Positions 1-6,130 are shown, counted from the first letter of the stretch. The stretch is DNA of 15,790 nucleotides from JAGVYE01 sp964502785 (GCA_964502785.1 CAZCXW010000028.1:1-15790); one strand, 5' to 3'. Notes: generated from the sequence alone by a model not told the origin. Translations and numbers: made by a program.

Positions 1-914
1 TCTAATTCTTCACAGAGCTGCTGGTAGTCTACCTTTTTTTTTTTTTTGTTAATGAATTGTTCTTTTTTCAGCAGCTTTTCTTTATTCAGTTCCTTTTCAG
101 AAAAATCAGTTAGTTCGGTGAGAATTTGCATGAGCTGCTGCAGCCACTGAATGATTCCAAGATATCCAAATTTTTTCGCTTCAATAATGCCATTCTTGAG
201 CATGTTGCTCGTAAGATTATTGCTTAACATTTCCATCACACGTGTTGGTAAATTATGACCTTCATCTACAATTAAGATGATATTTTCTAATTCGATGTCC
301 AATTTGTTGAAGATCGTTGATTGCACAAATGGATTAAATAAGTAATTATAATCCGCAATAACAACTGTCGCTTCTTTCATAAAAGCTAGGGCAATTTCAT
401 AACTGCACATGCGTTTTTCTTTACTTACATTAATCAGTTCTGTATTGTGCAAAGGTTGACCTGCTTTTAAATCAGAAATGAGGGCCTTCGCTTCTATAGT
501 AAGAGCTTTTTTGGAACGGACATTATTGTAAAATTCGCATTCGCCGCGTTCTACAATTACTTTGCAAAATTCATTGAAATCATTGCCAAATAAGCCCGCT
601 ACTTCTTGACTGCACATCCAACGCTTGCCGATGAGGTCCACACAAACGATTTTTTCCTTCGTTTTGCTCTTCATTTTTTTGAGGGTCTCTATCGCAATCT
701 GATGTTGAGTGTGCCGGTTGGTGAGAAAGAAAATTGTTTTTTTCTCTTTGAACGCAAATTCCAAGGCAACGGAAAGGGCGCTTGCCGTTTTTCCTAGTCC
801 TGTAGGGGCATGCGCGAGTAAAATTTTCCTTTGAGAAAAAGCAAGATTTAAATCCTGAATCAGTTCGTCTTGACCGTTTCGAATGGTCTCGTGGGGGAAA
901 AAAGGAGGAAACAT
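1..914 (-). CDS. XPD/Rad3-family Fe-S DNA helicase, N-terminal part (cut by window edge)
   Basis: Superfamily 2 ATP-dependent 5'-3' DNA helicase of the XPD/Rad3/DinG group. The reading frame is open from ATG at 914 to the window edge, about 304 residues without a stop. Visible: Walker A APTGLGKT (residues 36-43), DEGH box (217-220), and four cysteines between them (C101, C117, C126, C170) placed like the XPD 4Fe-4S ligands. The segment CSYEIALAF followed by IADYNYLFNP matches the end of the XPD Fe-S domain. The DEGH variant replaces the usual DEAH. It is divergent to the gene at 1020; an AT-rich TATA-like stretch lies near 959-973. Near the left edge the gene contains a run of 14 A on the coding strand (five Lys codons), where loss of one A would give an immediate TAG. 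Family assignment is firm; XPD versus a DinG-like paralogue cannot be settled without the C-terminal half. Confidence 0.88.
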   Translation of the reverse strand, partial: MFPPFFPHETIRNGQDELIQDLNLAFSQRKILLAHAPTGLGKTASALSVALEFAFKEKKTIFFLTNRHTQHQIAIETLKKMKSKTKEKIVCVDLIGKRWMCSQEVAGLFGNDFNEFCKVIVERGECEFYNNVRSKKALTIEAKALISDLKAGQPLHNTELINVSKEKRMCSYEIALAFMKEATVVIADYNYLFNPFVQSTIFNKLDIELENIILIVDEGHNLPTRVMEMLSNNLTSNMLKNGIIEAKKFGYLGIIQWLQQLMQILTELTDFSEKELNKEKLLKKEQFINKKKKKVDYQQLCEEL

Positions 915-989
915 TCTCTTTTCAGAAAAGAAAGGGGTTAAAAAGCTTCCTTATTGCTCTTTTAATATTTATGACTAAAAAGTAGTAAG

Positions 990-999
990 TTTTTTAAAT
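990..999 (+). promoter_or_regulatory. TATA-like element for the gene at 1020
   Basis: The A/T run TTTTTTAAAT is centred about 26 nt before the ATG at 1020, the spacing expected for an archaeal TATA box driving a leaderless mRNA. No Shine-Dalgarno site is present. Confidence 0.4.
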
Positions 1000-1019
1000 G
1001 GCGGGCTTATCTAGTTTTT

Positions 1020-1490
1020 ATGGTCAATGAAAATCTCGTCCGATTATTGGATTCCTATAATTTTTCTCAAGATACGGATCATCATTCCGAAGATACATTA
1101 AAAGGTTTTGGAAATACTGTGTATGGTGTACGATTGTTGCTGGAGTTATCTTTACAAAAAGGAAGAATAACCCCGGAGTGTATTCCCTTGTTAAAAGCTT
1201 CTTCCGTAACCTTGGAACAATATTATGGTAGAATTGACTTTGATGGATTAAAAGAATACCGTGGCGTCGTTGCTGTTGATATTTTGTTTGCAACGTCTCC
1301 TTTAGTTGCGCGATTAGTAAGTGGTCTAGGCAGATTATCAGCTTCTCAGCCCATAACTTCAGAAACTTCGGCTTTAAAAGAGAGTTTAGATTGCGTTGTG
1401 GAAATTTTTGCCCTAGATGAAGGTAATCGTTTTCGAGAATCGGTTGAGAAGCTAAAAATAGAATTAAGGTATGCGACTCTCAGAAGATAA
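1020..1490 (+). CDS. Hypothetical alpha-helical protein (156 aa)
   Basis: I do not recognise this protein. It has 156 residues, no signal peptide or membrane segment, and looks soluble and mostly helical. Regions with helix-like spacing of hydrophobic residues include GNTVYGVRLLLELSLQ (about residues 31-46) and a leucine/valine-rich centre (SPLVARLVSGLGRL). The C-terminus is basic. There is no cysteine cluster or nucleotide-binding loop. The start is the ATG directly downstream of an AT-rich TATA-like element, with no Shine-Dalgarno, so a leaderless mRNA is likely. It is divergent from the helicase with a 105-nt intergenic region. An overlapping antisense ORF is taken as a shadow because this frame has the promoter and the more protein-like composition. 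Confidence 0.6.
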   Translation: MVNENLVRLLDSYNFSQDTDHHSEDTLKGFGNTVYGVRLLLELSLQKGRITPECIPLLKASSVTLEQYYGRIDFDGLKEYRGVVAVDILFATSPLVARLVSGLGRLSASQPITSETSALKESLDCVVEIFALDEGNRFRESVEKLKIELRYATLRR

Positions 1491-1558
1491 TATATTCTCC
1501 AAGAGAAACCTTTAAATAAAAACACCGTTTGTAAAATAACTATTTAAATGAATAAATG

Positions 1559-1566
1559 TTTAAATA
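1559..1566 (+). promoter_or_regulatory. TATA box of the winged-helix gene
   Basis: TTTAAATA lies about 26 nt before a predicted transcription start near 1590, leaving a leader of about 35 nt before the ATG at 1624. Other A/T-rich stretches at about 1511-1518 and 1541-1556 could serve instead. Confidence 0.35.
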
Positions 1567-1603
1567 TAACTATCCTGCCCGCTATTGTTGGAGAGGGGTG
1601 GAG

Positions 1604-1627
1604 ATGAGTTTGGGGGTGTCTATATGA
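1604..1627 (+). CDS. Possible 7-codon leader ORF (MSLGVSI)
   Basis: ATG at 1604 is preceded by a G-rich Shine-Dalgarno-like stretch (GGGGTGGAG). It opens seven codons ending in TGA at 1625-1627, which overlaps the ATG of the winged-helix gene as ATGA. This is the classic geometry of translational coupling. It may equally be chance, because the same G-rich region supplies the ribosome-binding site of the main gene. Confidence 0.25.
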   Translation: MSLGVSI

Positions 1628-1893
1628 AAAGTAAAGCGATATTTGACGTATTTTTTCGAGAAAAACCGGCGATGATGTTAGTGGAATTAAAGAATGCATC
1701 AGCAAGCGTCTATGCATCAATATTGGCAAAGCAAATTGACTGCACGTACAGCCACGTTGTAAAAATCCTGCAAGAAATGCAAAAAGCGGATTTGATTAAT
1801 TTTAAGAAAGAAGGGCGGCTTAAGCTTCTGGAATTAACGAAAAAAGGAAAAGATGTTGCCTGCAACATTGAGAACATAAAAACAATGTTGTAA
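1624..1893 (+). CDS. Small winged-helix DNA-binding protein (MarR/ArsR-like)
   Basis: An 89-residue protein with a single winged helix-turn-helix and no separate effector domain; likely a dimeric transcriptional regulator. The order is: N-terminal helices, the HTH region ASILAKQIDCTYSHVVKILQ (about residues 31-50), then the wing with KKEGRLKLLELTKKGKDV, the typical L-T-x-K-G end of archaeal wHTH proteins. The ATG at 1624 is preferred over TTG at 1585, because GGGGGTG at 1612-1618 is well spaced for ribosome binding and alignment to the fold begins there. Expression may be coupled to a 7-codon leader ORF. The last codons form the left part of a hairpin terminator. Target genes are unknown; the neighbours give no clear clue. 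Confidence 0.75.
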   Translation: MKSKAIFDVFFREKPAMMLVELKNASASVYASILAKQIDCTYSHVVKILQEMQKADLINFKKEGRLKLLELTKKGKDVACNIENIKTML

Positions 1894-1912
1894 GTTTTTT
1901 ATTCTTTTTTTT
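1863..1912 (+). terminator. Hairpin plus T-tract terminator
   Basis: CAACATTG (1863-1870) and CAATGTTG (1883-1890) are a perfect 8-bp inverted repeat with a 12-nt loop. A long T-rich tract follows (1895-1912, runs of six and eight T). The hairpin overlaps the last codons of the winged-helix gene. The T-tract alone fits archaeal termination; the added hairpin makes it look like a bacterial intrinsic terminator. It separates this gene from the convergent gene ending at 1911. Confidence 0.6.
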
Positions 1913-2315
1913 ATCTTCTTCTTAAGTTGATTTCAGCTTGGTCTTTAATTCCACAAACACTCATATCAATCTGAGCTATGAACAGCCCATATTCTCCTAC
2001 AAATCCTACTTTCCATGGCAATGCAGCCCACTCGCCTTGATATGTTCCTTCGAAAGATTTGGTTGATGGCTTTTGTAAAGTGTAAGCAAGATTTGCCAAA
2101 TCCATTCTCGGTGGAAATTTAAGAAATAATAATTTATCTAATCCTTCTTCTGCTTTCAAAAAACCTCGTACAACTTGCTCTGGAGTTTTCGAAGCATGAT
2201 CATAGACTAATCCCTCAAATGAACCATTATCGGCCATTTCAATTTCACCTGTTAAATCTCCTTGGCTATTAGGTGCTTGTTCATGTTTGTAAAAACCTTC
2301 GATATCAAATTTCAT
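1911..2315 (-). CDS. Small beta-rich hypothetical protein
   Basis: An unrecognised 134-residue soluble protein without signal peptide. It shows alternating short strands and turns (FDIEGFYKH, SFEGLVYDH, SFEGTYQGEW, WKVGFVGEYGLFIAQI), suggesting a small beta-barrel or sandwich of the lipocalin/FABP-like type; this fold guess is inference. The ATG at 2315 is chosen because GGAGG lies 8 nt before it; the upstream GTG at 2330 would contain that Shine-Dalgarno inside the coding sequence. It lies 42 nt downstream of S15 on the same strand and may be co-transcribed. It ends in a basic RRR tail. Confidence 0.6.
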   Translation of the reverse strand: MKFDIEGFYKHEQAPNSQGDLTGEIEMADNGSFEGLVYDHASKTPEQVVRGFLKAEEGLDKLLFLKFPPRMDLANLAYTLQKPSTKSFEGTYQGEWAALPWKVGFVGEYGLFIAQIDMSVCGIKDQAEINLRRR

Positions 2316-2357
2316 GATTATTTCCTCCACAAAAAAGATAATGAAAAATAAAAAGAT

Positions 2358-2810
2358 TTATTGCACGTACATTTTCAAACGTTCCATATCTAATGTCCAG
2401 TCTACCGGTAATTTTCCTACTCGTTTGTAATATTTTACAATACGCCTAATCTTGGATGATGTTAAAATCATTCCACGGCCAGCAGATTGGTCTTGTTTGT
2501 TTTTTTCCAAATGCGCTCTCACGGCAATCATTTTCTTAATCAAAGCAATAAGATCTTCAGGAAGAGTTTTTGAAAGCTTATTTTTGTCTAAGATAGCCGT
2601 AACTTTTTGATTGGTAAGAGCTTTGATGTTATGAATACCATAATTATCTCTTAAAATCATACCGATCTCGCTGGGATTTTTTCCTGCTTTGGCGTGTTTT
2701 AGCACTAACTTTTCAACTTCTTTTTCTTTGTAAGGGCTCCATGCGGGTATTCTTTTGATGGGCTTTTTACTTCCGCTTTTTCCTCGGGCTCTGGAATGCA
2801 TTCGTGCCAT
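2358..2810 (-). CDS. rps15: 30S ribosomal protein S15
   Basis: The archaeal/eukaryotic form of small-subunit protein uS15, 150 residues, which binds 16S rRNA at the platform. The archaeal N-terminal extension is present (MARMHSRARGKSGSKKP, then PAWSPYKEKEVEKLVLK), followed by the S15 core with GIHNIKALTNQKVTAIL and the C-terminal RNA-binding helices with SKIRRIVKYYKRVGKLP. The family's usual length is about 150 residues, so the gene is complete. AAGGTGA lies just before the ATG at 2810. Unlike most first genes here it has a long leader (roughly 100 nt) with hairpin potential, so autoregulation by S15 binding is conceivable. Confidence 0.97.
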   Translation of the reverse strand: MARMHSRARGKSGSKKPIKRIPAWSPYKEKEVEKLVLKHAKAGKNPSEIGMILRDNYGIHNIKALTNQKVTAILDKNKLSKTLPEDLIALIKKMIAVRAHLEKNKQDQSAGRGMILTSSKIRRIVKYYKRVGKLPVDWTLDMERLKMYVQ

Positions 2811-2835
2811 TATTTCACCTTCTGTAAATTCTTAT

Positions 2836-2862
2836 GGAGAAAGAGCATTAGCTTTCCTCTCC
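2836..2862 (-). promoter_or_regulatory. Leader hairpin upstream of S15
   Basis: On the S15 mRNA strand GGAGAGG (from 2862) can pair with TCTTTCTCC (to 2836), with GC/GC inner pairs around a TAAT loop and a small internal loop. It lies about 25 nt upstream of the S15 start. Two G-U pairs and the internal loop make it only moderately stable. Confidence 0.3.
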
Positions 2863-2928
2863 AGTACAGGTAAGCATTGACTGTGCCGCAACCGACCTGC
2901 CTCTCGAATGAAGTGTTGATTGGCTCTC

Positions 2929-2939
2929 TCTTTAAAAAG
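2929..2939 (-). promoter_or_regulatory. Candidate TATA box for S15
   Basis: CTTTTTAAAG sits just downstream of the HD gene stop and would place transcription start near 2909, giving a leader of about 100 nt. Read-through from the HD gene is the alternative. Confidence 0.35.
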
Positions 2940-2940
2940 A

Positions 2941-3510
2941 TTATGTCTTTTCTCGCGCTTTTTCTATAAGTTTCTTGAACGTATGATAATATTCAGAAAG
3001 TTCTTGTTTACAGATATCTAAAGTTAAAATGTTCCATTTTTCGTCCATTTTGGATTCGACTTGGTTTAAGACTTGATTAAGGGAAAGATATCTCTTATCG
3101 AGAAATTTTATATACGCAAAAATCCCTGCTGGATGAAGAAATTTATAACAATCAGCATTTGCCACAATCTCAGCTTCTTTACAAATCCAGGGAGTAGTTT
3201 TATGGTGTCCTTCAATGCAATTAATAACTTTATCTGTGGAAGTTGAATCTATTCCTAAATTGTGGAGTAAATTTTTAGCGAATGTCGAACTTCTTACAAT
3301 ATGTTCAGAAAGTTTTCCTTCCTTCATACATTCTCCTAACTTAACATCCATGAGCATTGTTCCAAGAAGAACGATGTTTTCATCAGCTTTTAACAAACGA
3401 GCCAAGCGTTCCCCATTTTTGTTCGCAATATCAAAAAGATCAATAGGAACCCTTGTTTTTTCAATTTCCTGCAACGCTGCTTTTTCAGCTTTCTTGATAA
3501 TATCTTGCAT
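2941..3510 (-). CDS. HD-domain-like protein with degenerate metal site
   Basis: A 189-residue cytoplasmic all-helical protein resembling HD-domain phosphohydrolases. Visible: LLGTMLMDVKLGE where active members have L-x-HD-x-G, a central His (KLSEHIVRSS), the CIEGHHK segment and EIVANADCYKFLHPAGI, equivalent to the late Asp of the fold. The HD dyad is MD (M54-D55) and the first metal His appears to be Asn (N30 or N32), so a two-metal hydrolase site is unlikely. From memory, similar proteins with MD in place of HD occur in other tiny-genome archaea and Patescibacteria; a search would confirm it. The start ATG at 3510 is 25 nt from the centre of a TATA box, so leaderless. It may bind a nucleotide or act as a regulator; function unknown. 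Confidence 0.7.
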   Translation of the reverse strand: MQDIIKKAEKAALQEIEKTRVPIDLFDIANKNGERLARLLKADENIVLLGTMLMDVKLGECMKEGKLSEHIVRSSTFAKNLLHNLGIDSTSTDKVINCIEGHHKTTPWICKEAEIVANADCYKFLHPAGIFAYIKFLDKRYLSLNQVLNQVESKMDEKWNILTLDICKQELSEYYHTFKKLIEKAREKT

Positions 3511-3531
3511 GGATGGTGGGGAAAAGACCCG

Positions 3532-3539
3532 TTATAAAA
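3532..3539 (-). promoter_or_regulatory. TATA box of the HD-like gene
   Basis: TTTTATAA on the minus strand is centred 25 nt upstream of the ATG at 3510, so the transcript should begin at the start codon. Confidence 0.55.
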
Positions 3540-3626
3540 AACTTTGTATTGTGCCCGTTCTCTAATACCATGTTCGCTCAGCTACCACGACGACTTTTTC
3601 TTCGGACCTTAACAACTCACCAAAAC

Positions 3627-3634
3627 ATTTATTA
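3627..3634 (+). promoter_or_regulatory. TATA-like element for the gene at 3676
   Basis: ATTTATTA is positioned for a start near 3657, which leaves room for the GAGGTG ribosome-binding site at 3664-3669. The rest of the 3511-3671 intergenic region holds no convincing gene. Confidence 0.4.
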
Positions 3635-3675
3635 ACATCATTTCTTCTTATAGGAAAAATAAAGAGGTGTTATGA

Positions 3676-4560
3676 ATGAGCGGACAGATTCCTGCAGTAC
3701 ATCCACATCATACGTTGCGTTTTTATATTATTATGAGTACAATTATCATCGCGGGAATATTTTTCCTTCTGGTGCTTAATAATAAAGGGGATTTCAGTTT
3801 AACAAGCGCTATAGTGAAAACGATCGGGCCTGAGGGCAGCTCTCTCTTTAATCGTCCAGCAACAGAAGATTCCTCTGAAAATTCTGAAGAGGAGATTAGT
3901 TCTCCTGACGAAATTGAACCGGCGGCTAAAAAGGAAGTTTCCGTTAAAGACGAGAGTGAGAGTTCAGTAAAAAGTTCTGAAAAAAAAGTAAAATCAAGTA
4001 AATCTTTGCCGCGTCATGAAGCTGATATTATTTTGACTTCCGACCAGGTTCCTGTCTTTGAAGAAGAGGCTCAGTTTAAAGAATTGTTGCTGCGTTTTAA
4101 TGATCTTACGACTACCATTCGCATCAATAAAGACCGCTTGGAACTTAATGATGAGCAAGGAATGACTAAGACGATTCGTATTCAAGATGGGGTTGGAAAT
4201 CTACATTTTGACAGAAACGGTCTTTTTCTGGAGATTACTGCTTCACGCTTTGAGTTAAATGATGTCGGGATTGCTGCTAAAGGGCAAATTCAAATTGTGT
4301 TTGAATCGCCTCAGGAATACACTTATTTTGCCCTTAATGGTATCAAAGCTGAGAGTTTTGAGGTTGAAGGGACAGGAAATTTACAAGTCAATGATCGTTT
4401 AGACTATAAACTTGTAGATGATAAAACTGCCATTGAATACTTTGCTGGTTCTATTACGGCGGATCGAGAAAAGGATCCACTTACTCCTCTTACTACTTTA
4501 TCCGGTAGAGCCAGAGGAATTACGGTCAGTGGCGATGCTCTCGATGTTGACTTGAGGTAA
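3676..4560 (+). CDS. Membrane-anchored hypothetical protein with beta-rich external domain
   Basis: An unrecognised 294-residue protein. Residues 15-35 form one hydrophobic segment (LRFYIIMSTIIIAGIFFLLV) after a short N-terminus. A Ser/Glu/Lys-rich low-complexity linker follows (about 60-112), then a C-terminal domain (about 115-294) rich in alternating strands: TTTIRINKDRLELND, LFLEITASRFELND, GIAAKGQIQIVFESPQ. The strand-turn repetition suggests a beta-sandwich or beta-solenoid, perhaps recalling LptC/OstA-type folds, but that is only a fold impression. The start at 3676 has GAGGTG 6 nt upstream; an overlapping ATG at 3672 is out of frame. Topology is probably a signal anchor with the domain outside the cell. 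It is followed by the receiver-like gene with its own promoter. Confidence 0.6.
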   Translation: MSGQIPAVHPHHTLRFYIIMSTIIIAGIFFLLVLNNKGDFSLTSAIVKTIGPEGSSLFNRPATEDSSENSEEEISSPDEIEPAAKKEVSVKDESESSVKSSEKKVKSSKSLPRHEADIILTSDQVPVFEEEAQFKELLLRFNDLTTTIRINKDRLELNDEQGMTKTIRIQDGVGNLHFDRNGLFLEITASRFELNDVGIAAKGQIQIVFESPQEYTYFALNGIKAESFEVEGTGNLQVNDRLDYKLVDDKTAIEYFAGSITADREKDPLTPLTTLSGRARGITVSGDALDVDLR

Positions 4561-4566
4561 AAATAA

Positions 4567-4586
4567 GTATATTTTGTATAATATAC
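4567..4586. repeat. 7-bp inverted repeat between two genes
   Basis: GTATATT and AATATAC form a perfect 7-bp inverted repeat with a 6-nt spacer, directly after the membrane-protein stop codon. All A/T except the ends, so weak as a terminator; it may be an operator for the gene at 4640 or chance. Confidence 0.25.
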
Positions 4587-4604
4587 CTTATAAGACAACA
4601 ATAG

Positions 4605-4612
4605 TTATAAAT
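4605..4612 (+). promoter_or_regulatory. TATA box of the receiver-like gene
   Basis: TTATAAAT is centred 31 nt before the ATG at 4640, so the mRNA should have only a few untranslated bases. No Shine-Dalgarno site is visible. Confidence 0.5.
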
Positions 4613-4639
4613 GGGTAACCACTTCTCTGTAGTGATAAA

Positions 4640-5152
4640 ATGGTAGCAATCATTAACACACCCTTGCAAATGAACTTACCACTACAGAATGGATTATTGC
4701 CGAGTCATTATGTTGGTCCATTTTTTCTCTATATCGGGAAAGATCAGCAGGAGGTTGCTGATGGAATTCAAATTTTACGGGAACAAGGAAGATCAGCAAT
4801 AACTGTGTCAAGTCCAGGTCGATTAGTAGAAGAGTTGGTTTCTCCAGCGTATGGAAGAACTCAGGGGGTTACCGTGCTTTCGGATCTTGTGTTAGGAAGG
4901 GAATATAGTGGTTATGATGTTTTAAGAGTGCTTGAACAAGGAAAAAAAAGACAACAATTCCAAGCTCTCAGGTCATTCGTTTTACTCGCGAATCATTCTA
5001 CTTTAATACCTGGTGCGGATCAAGAGCTGAACTTATGTCATCCTCAACTTCCTGTTTATGCCGTTGTAAAAGAAAATGGCTCTCGGGGGCTCATTGAAAT
5101 TCTGAATAAGATTGAATCAGGTACGATTTTGCCAAGAAACCGTTTAGTATAA
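4640..5152 (+). CDS. Receiver-like (CheY-fold) single-domain protein, tentative
   Basis: A 170-residue soluble protein whose order of motifs recalls response-regulator receiver domains. FFLYIGKDQQE corresponds to strand 1; VTVLSDLVLG with D82 sits where the phospho-Asp would be; SGYDVLRVLEQ matches the following helix; FVLLANHS matches strand 4; and VYAVVKENG has K144 at the conserved Lys position, followed by a helix (GLIEILNKI). The acidic pair after strand 1 is only partly kept (K34, D35) and the Thr/Ser after strand 4 is unclear, so it may be a pseudo-receiver. No kinase gene is nearby. An unusual N-terminal extension of about 25 residues precedes the domain. The 3' end overlaps the Nop10 stop by 9 nt in convergent orientation. 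The assignment rests on pattern only. Confidence 0.5.
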   Translation: MVAIINTPLQMNLPLQNGLLPSHYVGPFFLYIGKDQQEVADGIQILREQGRSAITVSSPGRLVEELVSPAYGRTQGVTVLSDLVLGREYSGYDVLRVLEQGKKRQQFQALRSFVLLANHSTLIPGADQELNLCHPQLPVYAVVKENGSRGLIEILNKIESGTILPRNRLV

Positions 5153-5323
5153 GTTTTTCTTTCGCAATTCTTCCTTTCGAAGTTCTCTTCTATATTCTCC
5201 GTATTTATCTAGGGGAGAATATTTTGGTGGGCGGGGAAGGGTAACTGCCTGATGACAGAAAGGACAAGAATTTTCTAACGTATAGCGGTGGCAAGAGCTG
5301 CATTTAAAGATGCTTTTACTCAT
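5144..5323 (-). CDS. nop10: Nop10-family H/ACA ribonucleoprotein protein
   Basis: A 59-residue core component of archaeal H/ACA guide RNPs, which with Cbf5, Gar1 and L7Ae carry out RNA-guided pseudouridylation of rRNA. The N-terminal zinc ribbon has C8-x2-C11 and C20-x2-C23; it is followed by the family signature PRPPKYSPLDKYGEYRR (residues 30-46) and a basic C-terminal helix. Length is typical (about 55-60). The ATG at 5323 overlaps the end of aIF2-alpha as ATGAGTAA (8 nt), so translation is probably coupled. The aIF2-alpha/Nop10 order is known in many archaea, along with L44e and S27e upstream. The 3' end overlaps the convergent gene by 9 nt. It is short enough for gene finders to miss. Confidence 0.95.
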   Translation of the reverse strand: MSKSIFKCSSCHRYTLENSCPFCHQAVTLPRPPKYSPLDKYGEYRRELRKEELRKKNLY

Positions 5324-6098
5324 TTTTTTCCCGCTCTAAAGATGCGGTCGAGTTTTTGTCAGCGAATTTAGAGAGAACTTCTTCAATTTTTTTAAGTGTT
5401 TTTTCTGCGGGTTTGTAATCAAAATCTTCAATGACTAACCGGTATCTTCCCCCACCTAAGTAAGATAATTTGATTGTTTCAGAGATGCTTTCAATATTTA
5501 AGAGAGTTTTCTTAATCCGTTCTACACCATCCGGCGCATATGTCTGTATCTTTATTTCTCCTAAGAGGCTGATTTTTTTTGGTCGGAATTTGTCAATAAT
5601 TACAGCCTGTAGTTCTGTGGCAATCGATTTATCAATACTTGTCTTTGAAAGATCTGTGTCTCCTTTGGCCACATCTCTGAAGCATAAATATAAGTGTGAG
5701 TACTCTTTCAAAATTGGTTTACTAACCTGTTCGTATAATTTCTCAAAAGGAACTTTCAATTTTGTTGAAAGGTTCTTGAGCAGCCCTTCTGCTTTTAACT
5801 CTTGTTTAATTTGTTCTAATTTTTCGCCCTTTTGCGTGGAATTTACGCGGCGCAAGGAAAGATCAATATGGCCTTTTTCTCTATCAACGCGCAGTACTTT
5901 ACAGACAATCTGCCTGTCTAAGCTTACAAAATCACGAAGGTTTCTGATCCTTCCAGGTGAAACTTCTGAGATGTGGACGATGCCGGATAAGCTTTTGTAT
6001 TCTAATAAATCAACGAACACGGAGTTAGGGTATATTTTCGTAACTTGACAAAGAACAATTTCATCTACTTCGGGATAGCCGGAAAGAGTATACATCAT
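5316..6098 (-). CDS. eif2a: Translation initiation factor 2 subunit alpha (aIF2-alpha)
   Basis: The alpha subunit of heterotrimeric a/eIF2, which delivers initiator Met-tRNA to the small subunit; 260 residues, usual length. Domain order: an S1/OB domain (about 8-80: VLCQVTKIYPNSVFVDL, SGIVHISEVSPGRIRNL, HIDLSLRRV), a helical middle domain (about 85-175) and an alpha/beta C-terminal domain (about 175-250) that contacts the gamma subunit. The loop equivalent to eukaryotic Ser51 reads SEVSPGRIRNLRD, as in archaea. ATG at 6098 and 6095 are both possible; a TATA box about 28 nt upstream points to leaderless initiation. It overlaps nop10 by 8 nt at its 3' end. A histidine-phosphatase remnant separates it from S27e. 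Confidence 0.97.
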   Translation of the reverse strand: MMYTLSGYPEVDEIVLCQVTKIYPNSVFVDLLEYKSLSGIVHISEVSPGRIRNLRDFVSLDRQIVCKVLRVDREKGHIDLSLRRVNSTQKGEKLEQIKQELKAEGLLKNLSTKLKVPFEKLYEQVSKPILKEYSHLYLCFRDVAKGDTDLSKTSIDKSIATELQAVIIDKFRPKKISLLGEIKIQTYAPDGVERIKKTLLNIESISETIKLSYLGGGRYRLVIEDFDYKPAEKTLKKIEEVLSKFADKNSTASLEREKNE

Positions 6099-6122
6099 TA
6101 AATTATATCTGTTCGTTGAATA

Positions 6123-6130
6123 TTTATAAA
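6123..6130 (-). promoter_or_regulatory. TATA box of aIF2-alpha
   Basis: TTTATAAA is centred about 28 nt upstream of the ATG at 6098. So aIF2-alpha-nop10 has its own promoter, despite lying in a cluster with L44e and S27e. Confidence 0.6.

Noticed and set aside
2316..2330. GTG start at 2330 for the beta-rich orphan
   Set aside because: The GTGGAGG there is the Shine-Dalgarno of ATG 2315.
3565..3610. GCTCAGCTACCACGACGAC stretch, which recalls a tRNA D-arm/anticodon region
   Set aside because: No acceptor stem, T-loop or matching arms could be assembled on either strand.
3550..3660. Short minus-strand frame ending SEEKVVVVAERTWY
   Set aside because: Only a TTG start within about 36 codons, no ribosome-binding site; too short to support.
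5470..6048. 192-codon plus-strand ORF opposite aIF2-alpha
   Set aside because: It is antisense to an unmistakable aIF2-alpha; the translation is Ser/Phe/Cys-rich as expected for a shadow frame.
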